From: Pisaster brevispinus
Taxonomy: Eukaryota; Echinodermata; Asteroidea; Forcipulatida; Asteriidae
Assembly: GCA_023634235.1 (NCBI GenBank)
Contig: JAMKCF010000003.1
Coordinates: 12,556,742 to 12,620,741 of the forward strand
DNA: 64,000 bases
Direction of reading: 5' to 3'
A program made the translations under genes and the position numbers. The notes below the pieces were generated by a model that saw nothing but the letters and a program-made list of their open reading frames with translations, was not told where the DNA came from and did no database searches. Of this stretch, positions 25,284-36,183 are shown piece after piece; position 1 is the stretch's first letter; each line of letters starts with the position of its first letter.

Positions 25284-26718
25284 CCCGTTTGATATTTTCG
25301 CGGATTTACAAAACCAAAATAATAATAGTAAAATCAGTTGATGTTTTTAGAAGATTCACAAATAAAAATAATAAGCTAGTTAAAACTACAAAACAATGCA
25401 CGCCAAAGGCTTAAACCTCGCTGTGGGCCAATTTCATTATGATGGTTGATATATTATTATAGCGTTTCTGTAATGTACACTGATATACTGATATACAGTG
25501 TACACTCGGCCCCCCCCCTCAAGTGATGTTATCACCCTTAAAACCTCAGATAAAATCAGATTCTCTTTAAGTAGGGCCAAACGAGCCATAGCAAAGTCAT
25601 TGTCCAATGTACGACCTGTAGAATCACCTATTTCAAATTGTGTATAGAATTGAAGGGGAACACGTTACCCCCGAAATGAGTCCAAAGTATCAAATGTTAT
25701 CTTAGAATTAGTTCAATTACTGTTTGCATGTTGCAGACTTGCATGACCTTTGCATGGATCTGGTACATTTACCAGGATTCACCAAGTCTGCGTGTGTGTG
25801 TGTGTTTACAACAGTCTGTCACTCGTTGAATCATGCATTATCGGAGGAAGACGGATGTTGCTTTGTGCAATGAAAAGGAAAGGGAAATGATAAGCTGTTC
25901 TTATTTTGTCCTCAAGTTTAAGGGAAAATAATACCATAATTTAAAATATATATACTTCAGTCTTAACTATATAGATATCATATTTCGTGTTTACTTATGC
26001 ATTGGGTAATACAAATATTAAAACTGTACAATTGTTTAAATTAAAAAATAAATTCTATGGCGCATCACAAAAGACTCTGAGGTCTTCTTGAGGTACCAGT
26101 AGCCTAAGGTGTGTCTTCAGTTGAGTTCTGAATTGTTTTAGTCATTTTTTAGACTTTGAACCGCCTGTGGTAATGTTGGTATTACTTTATCAGTGTAGGA
26201 TAAGTTCGACCGCGTGCTTCATAGAAAATTACGGGAAGAGTTTACAGTGTCGAGCAGATGCCAATGATTGTTTCAACCAGAAAAGAGTAGCAGTAATTGA
26301 TATTTTATGCCAAAGTATTGGGTACTTTTAATGAGAGCGGAAGAATACCTGCAATGTAACTATTTATGTCCCAGCTCGAAATCAGCATGGTAAAGAATTT
26401 TTTATTAGATATAAAAATGTAGAAATGCTTTTAAATTTTGCTATTAGGCTTACTGTTAAAATAACGAGGTATAGGCCTACATGTATACCTATGATTAATT
26501 ACAGTTTATATATATACTCTATAAAAAAAATATAAAAAAACACTATGAGTGATAAGAATCTTCCAGCACACCAGACTTACGTGTATTATCTTGATATCTA
26601 ATTTTTATGTAAACATAAACTGTTCCCGCACCTATCACACGTCGTAGGCCAGAGTCACCGAAGGGGCACGCCCACGTGTCCTGCAGGTAACACTAAGCTT
26701 CTGTATGATTATGTGATG

Positions 26719-26726
26719 TTATAAGA
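26719..26726 (+). promoter_or_regulatory. TATA-like box of FABP gene C
   Basis: TTATAAGA lies 83 bases before the ATG at 26809. Position and sequence fit a core promoter; unproven. Confidence 0.35.
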
Positions 26727-26808
26727 GAACGGACGTAATTTCCACTTGGCCGTCCAGTTATTGAAGTGAGTGGTTGTAGTTCGAAGAACGAGGAAACTGA
26801 TTGCAGCA

Positions 26809-29800
26809 ATGGCACAGTTTAACGGCAAATTCAAGTTGGATTCAAGCGAGAAATTCGATGAGTTTATGTCAGCGATGGGTGAGTAGGTTTATAATCATTC
26901 ACACTACGGTTCTTCAGAAGGTGGTTATTCCCTCTAGCAAGATCGAAAACATCTGGGGTTTAGTTCGGTTCTTTGGATAAGTTATAAGAGTGGCATAAAA
27001 CAAAAAAGTGACTAAAATGTCATCGAAAAATAATTTATTTGGAACGCTCAATGGCCGAACAAACTACATCCTATTTTATTAAACGCAATGACACCTGAAT
27101 TGCTATAGCGCAACTTTCGATTGTTGAGAGATTAAGGCAACGATAGTGTTCTTATAAATTGATACCATCGTCCATTGCACTTTAATTCGAATAATGCAAG
27201 AACTGGGTTTCAACAACTGTTTATCAAAAGAGTCAAAATAGACGCATCCCATATTTGATTGTTTTAAAGATACAATTACAGGGGTTGCCAGAATTTAAAC
27301 TACTATCTGCATTGCAATCAATTCATTCGGAACCAAATAAAGAAAGAAAGAAAGAAACAAACAATCAAACAATATATTGTGCGCTTTCTATATAACATCG
27401 TGCAAACGGGAAACGTTCCCATTTGCAACTAAATGTATAAATATTACATGGATTTAAAGCCAGCGACTACAAATAATAAATCTGTGCATTTACATGGGTC
27501 ATGTACAGAGAATTATGATTTCACTCGTTTATGAGGTGTGTGGTATCGCTTTGATATGTTTTATTACGAAAGCACAACAGTGAAAAACAATCAGGAAAGC
27601 AAACAAACATGACGAACTGTTTTTTGGTGGGGATGTTGTTGTCAGTAATTTCCTTGTTTTCCTTTTGCAAAGTTCTTTTCCCTTTATTCTACTGTAAAGT
27701 GAAGTACATTGCAGCATTTCATAGTTTGGTAAAGGAACATCATGTCCGACATGTACCATTACGTCCAACAAGTGATTTGAACTCCATGTTCGACCAATGT
27801 GTTCGACAAATCATTACTTCCGACCCATGTTCGACAAATATTTATGTCCGACCCATTGTGTCCGACAAACCATTATCTCCTGTCTCTATGTCCGACAAAA
27901 CGTAATGTCCAACTATTACGTCCGACCCATTGTGTTCGACAAACCATTATTCCTCGACACATTGTGTTCGACAACTAACATGTCCATCCATTAAGTCTGA
28001 CCCATCGTGTCCGATTAACATTATCAGACTAAATGGTCATGTCGGTCATAATGGTGCGCATTAACAGACGTTGATTCTAATTTTTTGAAGTTAATGTTCA
28101 CAATTTGTTCTCAATCAATTCAGTATCAACCCCAACATATGCAGGCGAATTTATGGAACTTAAGTTGATCATCAATGTTAAAGTGCGGAAAGTGGTCGAA
28201 TGGTGCGTGTAGACGCACATTTGAATTCGTATCGGCAATTTTAGGAGCGATTGTACCTTTCAATCGTAATTGATTAATTGGAGTTGTGTGATATTGTCAA
28301 AAATACGTATATTTAAGTCTGATAACAATTGAAACGGATCAGTATTTGTTGCAGTCATTCGCAGGCGTCCGGGTGTGCGCCCACGGGGGTCAAAACTGAT
28401 AAATCTTTTGTTTTATCAGCAGCATTTCTATATCAGAGTAAATAATTGATAAAGTAAAGGGTTTGGTATCTTGCTCACTATATTTGCCTTTATGTCGGCA
28501 AATATGACCTTATATAAGAGTCTTTACGCAATGTGTAAAAGCATCTGGAATTATGTGTGGCCATCTGCAACTTCCATATAAGGGAAGTGTCATGAGAAGG
28601 ACATGTATAGATGTATAGAGCCTACTGTTAAAAATAAATTGCCCGTGAATAAATAGCATTAGATAAAAATTAAAAACATGAATACAACAAATGGGCGTGT
28701 CCGCTTTTAACCGCTTCACTCCTGGCGACTGTTCAATACGCTATGAACTAACAGCTAATTCTCGTTAGAGTTACACTTTAAAGATCGTCAATATCACAGT
28801 CCATTACTATGACACTGTTAAATCACAATGCTATTAGTATTGGCCTATCAGTTTCCACTGCCGCACTGAAATGTCCATTGTTTCAAGGGCTCACAAAGCC
28901 ACAGAGGCATGCATTGTAACGGTATAGGCTAGACTCTAAAGACTCCCGGGTCAGAATGAACCCGAATCCCACTGGAAGCGAGACTGTTTCCGGTTCAGCC
29001 TGACCTGAAAACTGGTTTAAAAAAAAGGATTTTGACTCAGATTCTGCGTCAGTTTGACCCATTTCTGGGTCATACTGACCGAGAAATTGTCCAGGCCCAT
29101 GGGACCTGGAATACGCGTCAATTCTGAACCATGGGTTTGGAGAGTGTACAGTTAATTGAAGCATGTTTCGTGCTAGCAAAGTGCACTTATACCATCCCCC
29201 ATCCCAACCTTACACCTATACAGTCCATCCAGTAAAGTTTTTAAAAGACAGTATCCAACCATGGACACGTACATTCTCCAAGGGTCATCTTTTAGCCAAT
29301 TACACCACGCCCAGCCAAATGAAGGTTCATTGTTATTGTCCATTTTTGACCAGGGTCTTTATAATAGACCTTATGCACATGACGTCATTTCAGTAGGACG
29401 CCCTCGCCTAGAGGTCAACAGGAGGTTGTTCATTGGCCAATCCTGTGCGCCGCGCGCACAAATCTGTACGTTTCGATTGTTTCGTCACCGTTTTACCTCT
29501 AAGATGGCGGCTGGATGACGTCAATGCATAAGGTCTATATACAAATACAATATTAGTGATATTGAACAAACGCAAAAATAACATGTTTTTGGCATTACTT
29601 ACAAAAAAAGGTCGTTTAAGCCATTTGGCCTTGTATGCTGTAGGCTGTAGATTAAACACTGATCACTTCACAACCAGATCAGTGTTGTTTGATTAATAAG
29701 AGAAATCAGTCGTCAGATTTTTAAACCCCAAGTCACCTTTTCATTAAAGATAAAAGTACTTCAGACAGGAACCAATTAACACCGACATACCGTATAGGCC

Positions 29801-31663
29801 AATGCAATAGAATTATCTGGTGCACGATTTGGACTATGCTCCAGAATGCTTGCACCCTACTGTGAACGGTTGTTACAAAAGAAGAAAAAAGCAACACAAC
29901 ATAAAAGGCCCTAGTTATTAAAAGCAAAAACTTCCACATCGACGAGTCAGATGGTATGGGTTCATCGTTCAAGATAATCATGTTAACAATCCACAATAAA
30001 GTAATGGAATACAGTTTCCAGAAAAGAGCCAAAGCAAAGTGATCTTAAAATTTAATTAACATAATCTTACTTTGCACAAACACCATATAATTTTGTCCCC
30101 CCCAAAAAGATAATATTTCTAATAGATGTTAATTATTGCACCGGAGATAAATAATGTGATTTGCCTGTGGATTTTTTCACAGAACTCGGGAAAGTACTGA
30201 GTATAATACACATCGGTTTGAGGGTAAAACCAAATTATAGATAATATCTATCTTTTACCCAGGCGTAAACTTCATGCTCCGTAAGGTCGGAAACTCAACC
30301 AAGCCTCTCTTAAACATCACAACTGAAGACGGCAAGCACTTCAAATTCTTATCAGAGTCTACATTCAAGAACATTAAAGTAGAGTTCACCTTGGGCGAAG
30401 AGTACAATGACACCTCGCCCGATGGGAGGAAAACTAAGGTAGGTTGGGATCGATCTCAACGGATCCCAGCCGAGATCCTACTGTGTACATGGACTTTGTA
30501 GCAGAATGTGCCTTGATTATAAGTGCTTCCCTGCTTTTTGAACAAACAATCAATGTTCAGCAGTATTTTCTTGATCGTAGTTGTTTTCCTTGCCTAATAA
30601 AACTGAGCGAAGTGGTATCGTTCGAACTGATTTTTGATGCAATGTTTACGCAGCCTTCAAACTGAATGATGCCTTGCATTGTTAAAATGTTTTGCTGAGG
30701 ATATTTGGATGATGTCCAAATCTCATTCGATGACGTTTAGCATCCTGTGTTATGTCAGGCAGCGGTACCCAACACTACTGCTTAACAATTTTGAACAATT
30801 GCATCGACTATTTACCTCAAAATGGAAAGAGGTGGGGGGAGACAGAGAGAAAGAGAATTGCCGCAAAAATAACATGTTGCATACATATAAGCCATACCCA
30901 CCATTTACCAACTAATTTTTTTTTTTACTAATTTGTTTGTACAAAGTAATGACAGACTTTGGAACGCTAGGTGGCCGCAGACTTACCATGTAAATTTCCA
31001 TTGTTTACGTAGTTCTGAGCATGCGCACATTACCGAGACAATGGATTTTACGTAAGTCTGCTGCCACCATTGATCTCCATTAATGGAGATCAATGGCTGC
31101 CCTAGTGTCTCAAAGGTCCTCCATTACTTACTGCATTCAGTGCACTGATGTTTCTTCTCTTCTTTATTTATGTAAAGCAGCATCGTCACACACAACGCAT
31201 TTTGTGCACTGATGACTGTTATTTATAATACTTTTCCATATTTATTTATAGAACATCGTCACAATAGTTGACAACAAAATGGTTCACATTGAGAAGCCTG
31301 CCAATGGAAAGGGTAAAGAGGTAAAATACATCAGGGAGATTACCGACTCGGGGGATATGAAACTGGTAAGTTGAAGCAAACCTTTTCTTATAAAATATGA
31401 TCTTTTTGCAGCGGAATTTAACACACAAGTTTTGGGTCGACATACTTGTGGACACTGTTTAATTTATATATTTTGTATAATCAATATTGTTTAGATGTGA
31501 CCCAATCCTCCATAATATTTAGAATATCGTATTCACATCAATCAACAAAATACCTTGTTTGTTCCATTAAACATTATTCATCAGTGATTTTTTTTCTTCT
31601 TCATATTTTCAGACTTGCAAAGTCGATGATATTGTGGCAACACGCACGTATCTCAAACAATAA
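26809..31663 (+). CDS. Fatty-acid-binding protein, gene C
   Basis: Cytosolic lipid carrier of the FABP/CRBP family. Four exons: 26809–26878, 30263–30438, 31252–31365, 31613–31663; phases 1, 0, 0, all GT–AG; 136 residues. The first ten residues, MAQFNGKFKL, match gene B; the signature reads SSEKFDEFMSAMG. Exon 2 has GNSTKPLLNI, KHFKF and TLGEEYNDTSPDGRKTK. Exon 3 has KMVHIEKP and the YIREI strand with the internal Arg. Exon 4 is TCKVDDIVATRTYLKQ with R-T-Y, the carboxylate-binding Arg-x-Tyr. This is the copy closest to the textbook family. The stop codon overlaps an AATAAA; a better-spaced AATAAA is at 32619–32624. Intron 1 (3.4 kb) carries a degenerate tandem array and a 175-bp element. The ligand is not predictable. 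Confidence 0.92.
27735..28055. repeat. Degenerate 'GTCCGAC' tandem array
   Basis: About 17 loosely spaced repeats of words like ATGTCCGACA, GTGTTCGACAAA, ACGTCCGACCCA and CCGACAAACCATTA. Spacing is mostly 13–18 bases but irregular. It lies in FABP-C intron 1 and produces an unlikely open frame at 27609–27905. Confidence 0.8.
28945..29125. repeat. 'GGGTCA' dispersed repeat, copy 3
   Basis: Shares ATTCTGCGTCAGTTTGACCC, TTTCTGGGTCATACTGAC, CATGGGACCTGGAA and AACTGGTT with the copies at 17.2 and 24.1 kb. It carries a partial inverted repeat of GGGTCAGAATGAACCCG-type sequence. Confidence 0.6.
29364..29538. mobile_element. 175-bp inverted-repeat element, copy 2
   Basis: Same 175-base length and ends as 23449–23623 (ATAGACCTTATGCACATGAC; GCATAAGGTCTAT). 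A handful of internal substitutions, such as AGGACGCCCTCGCC for AGGGTGCCCTCACC. It lies in FABP-C intron 1. Confidence 0.85.
30970..31105. mobile_element. Inverted-repeat element containing a 30-bp perfect palindrome
   Basis: Left CTAGGTGGCCGCAGACTTAC pairs with right GTAAGTCTGC...CTGCCCTAG. Between the halves of the right end sits a perfect palindrome, 31067–31096, with 15-base half CCATTGATCTCCATT. It lies in FABP-C intron 2. Confidence 0.65.
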
Positions 31664-32711
31664 AGATTCCTCTCTACAAATCCCCTCTTCCTCTGGTGAA
31701 CACCATCCAGCCCCCAAAATATAACTCATCTCCCGATACTAAGAGGACCAAAATGGCCACCTTGGTTTTTAAACTTAAACAAAATATTATTGTAGGCATA
31801 ATATTTTCTTTTAATTTATATGATTTATATGTTATATTATGACACATCATTTGAAACTCAACGACATTTCAGCATTTACTGTGTCTGTAACGTGTGCCAC
31901 TACAATCAATCATGTTCCAAGATACACGGTATTATGTAGTAACAATATAACAATTTGTCAACCCCCCCCCCCAAAAAAAAAAAACCCACAACAACAACAG
32001 CAACACCCCAAATTTTTCAGAATGCTTTAATGTAACTTTTTTCAAGAGGTGAGAACCGTTAGGGCGAAGTAATGATTTTTTTTAAGCACCTTTTAATGGC
32101 TACACGATAAAAAATGTGCTGCCGTGACGCATTTTTCAGCAAAATAAGGAATAAGTGGTAGAACTCTCGTGTTTATGAAAAAATCAAATGATTAAGACAA
32201 CTAATTACAATTATATTTTCCTCCCAAATCCACATAGGCCTACCCAGAAAACCTTAAAAAACGAATTCCCAAATCTTCTCTTTATTAATCTATTGTGTTT
32301 TTGAAAACAACTAATTTGCCCTTTTTTGCCAATAAAAATCACGTCAAAGATATTGTAAATTAACTGCCGTTAGTAACAAAATGTTTATTTAGAGCTACTG
32401 ATTATATTTTTATGTTATTATGACCCGGCAATAGTTATAAACAATTTGGAATAACAACAGAGTTTACTTTTGATTTTGTGAACCCAATTCTGTGTTTGCA
32501 CGGCACTAACTGAAAACTGCCTGAAAACTGGAGATGTTTACAATTTTTGGCTATCTTCCGTCATTTTTATCCTATATTGTGTTTGTTGTAATCAATATTT
32601 TACAAGTTATGTGCTTTGAATAAAAAAGTACAAAAAGCACGTTATTCATCCGTCTAATGATTGATACTTTATAAAATAAGGCGGTGTCACAGGGAAGTCT
32701 GTCCTCCGGAA

Positions 32712-32827
32712 ATTCTGTCCCCATGGGGAATTAACATGGGCTGGAGGAGGAGGATTCAAAAGAGGGCGCTATCAGAAGAAGTTTGTACACAGTTTGCCGT
32801 ATATGGGGGGACAGAATCTCCTGCCAC
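32712..32827. mobile_element. Short TIR element (ATTCTGTCCCC ends)
   Basis: Ends ATTCTGTCCCCAT and ATGGGGGGACAGAAT are inverted repeats. The interior matches 19587–19721 over GATTCAAAAGAGGGCGCTAT and TGTACACAGTT. Non-coding, MITE-like. Confidence 0.7.
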
Positions 32828-33499
32828 ACTGGCATTTTATTTTTTGATTATTCGTCGAAAGAGTGCGGTCTATAACTTTGATTGCAAACGAACACTGTTT
32901 TAAACCCTCCTTGGGCTGGTAAAAAATAAATTGTAAAAAATAAATTGTGTACAGCGAATAGAAAAACTGAAATGAGAAACTAACACTCAACAAAATCCTG
33001 ACAGTTTACCCCCTCCACGATGTAGAAATATAATATGCTAGCCTGGTCCCCTGTCTGTATCTGCAAGACATGCACTGGTCTTACAGACCCAAAGATTCCA
33101 TTGGCTACAATGATTTCATTGGATAAACGTGCTGTGACATTATGTGTTATGATTGGTCCAAGGTGACTTAGTTTGCCCTTTCGATCGTCTGCATGCAGCG
33201 TATAATGTTTGTACACGCACGTAATGTTTTATTCACTGTGTAATGTGAGTTGACTGCGCATCTCCTTGTGAAATGAATGTGAGGTCAAAGGTACTTCTGA
33301 CAGCATGTCAGGCAGGCATTCACGAGCCTCGAAGCGTTACGTCAGATGTTCAGGCTAGTTATGTGCACGCCCGGTTGATCGAATGTTTTATTTTGAGTAA
33401 AAATAAGGTCTTGGGTGTATGCTATGGCCATACGCTACATTATTCAACCCATTCCACCATATGACCAACACACCTGACCACACACAAATTCTCACAAAA

Positions 33500-33600
33500 A
33501 TGCATCCCTGTGGAACATTCTTTTGTTCTTTCTTTGTCCCTGCACTTAACATTTTTTCCACAGACTTTGTACACACATTTCCTTGTGGAGCACCCCAGTC
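33500..33600. repeat. Dispersed repeat, relative of 9560–9765
   Basis: Carries CTTTGTCCCTGCACTTAACA, GACTTTGTACACACATTTCC and TTGTGGAGCACCCCA in the same order as the 9.6-kb copy. It is followed by CTCCACAAGG, which is complementary to CCTTGTGGAG. Confidence 0.5.
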
Positions 33601-34759
33601 TTTATTTTCGATTTTTTGTTTTGTCCTTGTTCTCCACAAGGTACCGACAATGAGCACACGGTAAAAGGGGTAGTGAACAAAACTAACATTAACAAGCCAT
33701 TTTGCAAGATAAACTAAATTACATGTATACTAATTTTATCATAGCCGGTGTCTGTATTCTGATAGAATAATGCTGCAATTATGTTTCTCTACAAAAATCA
33801 AAACAAACACATTCAACAACAAAAACTGTCTCACCGTATTATGCCTCAGTCTTGAAAGTGCGAAGTCACCTCTATTCCAAGGAAATGCCACACGGCCACG
33901 ACGCCAACGGCCTTGGCACACGAAACACCCGAGGCAGTCGGTCAGTCTGCATTTTTGTCATCCTCTGTCCGACTTTATTTTCAAGATAAATTCCAATGTC
34001 CGGGGCAGAATTCAAGTTGTAGTCTCACATAAACATCCCCGGATAAGGCAGGATTCAAACAATGCCACATTATCATATGCTTAATCCATCTCCTACTGCT
34101 ACAATGTTGTGGATGCTAGGAATTCGCATTGGAACAAAATGGCTTCCTTTGTAATACAAAGCAGAATGAACTAATTGCAGCATGTTAATACACAAACGGC
34201 ACCACACGTCTCAAAGCAAATGTTATGTGCGTTACTTACTGCTTGTTCTTGCAATAGAGCAATTTGATTGGCTCTCAAAGTTGACAACAGGTGTTACGTA
34301 TCGCGCAACACTACTGACAATGTTTCGGAGTGGAATATTGCCGTCTGCTACTACCGCTCAACATCGGTCTTATTTGTTTCAACAAGTTTTGAAATAAGAA
34401 TTACCAACGATGTATATATTTTATATAGTAAATATTTTTTTAAAATAATAAATTCATTGCCCCCCCCCCCCCACAAATACTTGCGCTCAATTATCTAGTT
34501 TACAAACACTGGCTGGCAGGCAGCTCACATTTCCACAATGTAAATACAAGCTTCAATCAAAGATCATTTGCTCTGTTTTAACGGAAGTCGCCCACCACAA
34601 GGACTTACAACAGGCCACACAAGTTGAGAACTTAATTTCAGGGGGGGGGGGGAGGGGAAGCAAAGGGAATCGAGTCCAAGCAAAAGAAAGAAAAACGCAA
34701 GGGCGATGAGATCCAAATAAAAGCAGTGAGAAGCATTATGAGGTTGCACGAAACTTGTC

Positions 34760-34845
34760 GAGTGTAATAGCTGTGGTGATAAAACGCAGTTTTATTCTGG
34801 ACGTTTCGACTAGTGTGCTCTAGTCGCCTACCGAGGAATGTCTCC
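34760..34845 (-). repeat. Hammerhead-like repeat motif, copy at 34.8 kb
   Basis: The minus strand has a perfect 7-bp stem CGACTAG/CTAGTCG with loop AGCACA, immediately followed by AAACGTCC, then a perfect ATAAAAC/GTTTTAT hairpin. The same order, stem-loop–GAAACGTC–second hairpin, is found in the arms at 39.4–39.8 kb. The CTGANGA strand is degraded here (GGTAGGC). Confidence 0.4.
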
Positions 34846-35994
34846 TAAAAAGTTGTATTCAAATCACACAGACATGAACAAACAAGGGGAAAGTCAGTTT
34901 TATTAATAAACAGTGTTTATTATTCATTTGATTGAGTTATACAAAAGAAGCAAAATTCAATTTCGACCATGGAAAATTTCCATAAAATGGAAGAACATTT
35001 CATGACACCATAAAAAAAACCACACGGGGAGTCATTTACTTCTAAAAACGAAATTAAATTTGCATGAAACTCAAAAGTATATTTACAATTTGGGTGTAAC
35101 AAGAATTGTTTGTAAACATGGCACAGTTCAGAAAGTTTTTAAATTTGCAAAGAATTTTTTGTTTTTTGGGTAAATGTAAAAATAAAATCGTATCATCCAA
35201 CAGCCACCTGTATGCAACAAGTTATCATTAACACTTTTCATTAAACAGGAAAAGGACAATCTGTATGCTGCAAACACAGCTTTTGTTCGACCGCATTGAC
35301 GCTTTGGCTATGGCTAGACAACCGAAGTCAGCAGTCGCAGCCACAATGAGGTTACTCATTTTCGGACACGACCTTAAGTCGTATCTGAATTGGCGGCTAC
35401 GGCTGCGGGCGTCCTATACTTTAACGCATAGGCCTACTGACCCGACGATCCAGGCGTAGCTGTAGCCGTATCTGCAGCCTAGCCGTAAAATCAGAAACGT
35501 CCTAACAGCTGAATTGAGTGATAGAAATACAACATGGCTGCAGTATGATTAGTCTCTATTCTCACACTAAGTGACAATTCAATCGTATCCAAGTTTACAT
35601 TGCGCACACCGATTTATAATTAACGCCCGTTGCGATAGCTCAAAATAACGCACTCTGTGTCGATCTTCCCAAACCCAACAACCCGTACAATGTCCCTACT
35701 AAATTGAAATCTATAACAAAGTGACCTTATCTACACCGATCAATCACCACTTTCCCGGATGAAGGAAAAGCAACGTCCCCTCGCTCAAGGCCGCGTAATC
35801 TTTGACAGAATCAAAAGGAAAAACACACCGGAAGTGACGTACATAATCATATGTATGTACATCAGTTGATAAGCTTTCAGTATCGCATATAGTTTCCATA
35901 TTAGGACTAATTCAGTTCATGCCCGACTCTCAAAGGAGGCATGGAACAGCAGGGATGGAGTGGGTACCTTGACGGGATTTAGACCGGGCCCCAA

Positions 35995-36183
35995 GTTCAG
36001 AGAGCTGCTTCAGCATAACAAGTAGCAAAGCACAATAAAACTATGCTTACCAGAATAAAGTTACCAGCCCAATTACCATTCCACGTGCACTATTATTATG
36101 TGAATGGTATTCTGCTTATTTTTGCTTAGCAGAAAATTGTTAAGCAATTTTTGCTGCTTAAGCAGCTCTATGCAATTGGGCCC
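35995..36183. mobile_element. GGGCCC-family inverted-repeat element
   Basis: Starts CCAAGTTCAGAGAGCTGCTT, ends GCTTAAGCAGCTCTATGC followed by AATTGGGCCCT, with internal CTTACCAGAATAAAGTTACC. An older copy of the element at 43874. Confidence 0.8.

Larger units (their letters stand above)
23273..26808. other. Intergenic between FABP genes B and C, repeats only
   Basis: No further exon recognised. Contains a 175-bp element (23449–23623), a decayed relative of the 20.5-kb palindrome (23815–23946), an inverted-repeat element (24031–24191), a partial copy of the 17.0-kb element (about 24755–24890), and a diverged TIR element (25131–25283). Candidate AATAAA signals for gene B are at 24205 and 24628. 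Confidence 0.6.

Noticed and set aside
25737..25770. Possible extra FABP exon 4 (TTGCAG followed by ACTTGCATG)
   Set aside because: The frame lacks the Arg-x-Tyr end and a nearby stop; a complete exon 4 for gene B exists at 23222–23272.
27609..27905. 98-codon open frame over the GTCCGAC array
   Set aside because: Translation is repeat-driven and matches no family; the frame arises from the spacing of the repeated word.
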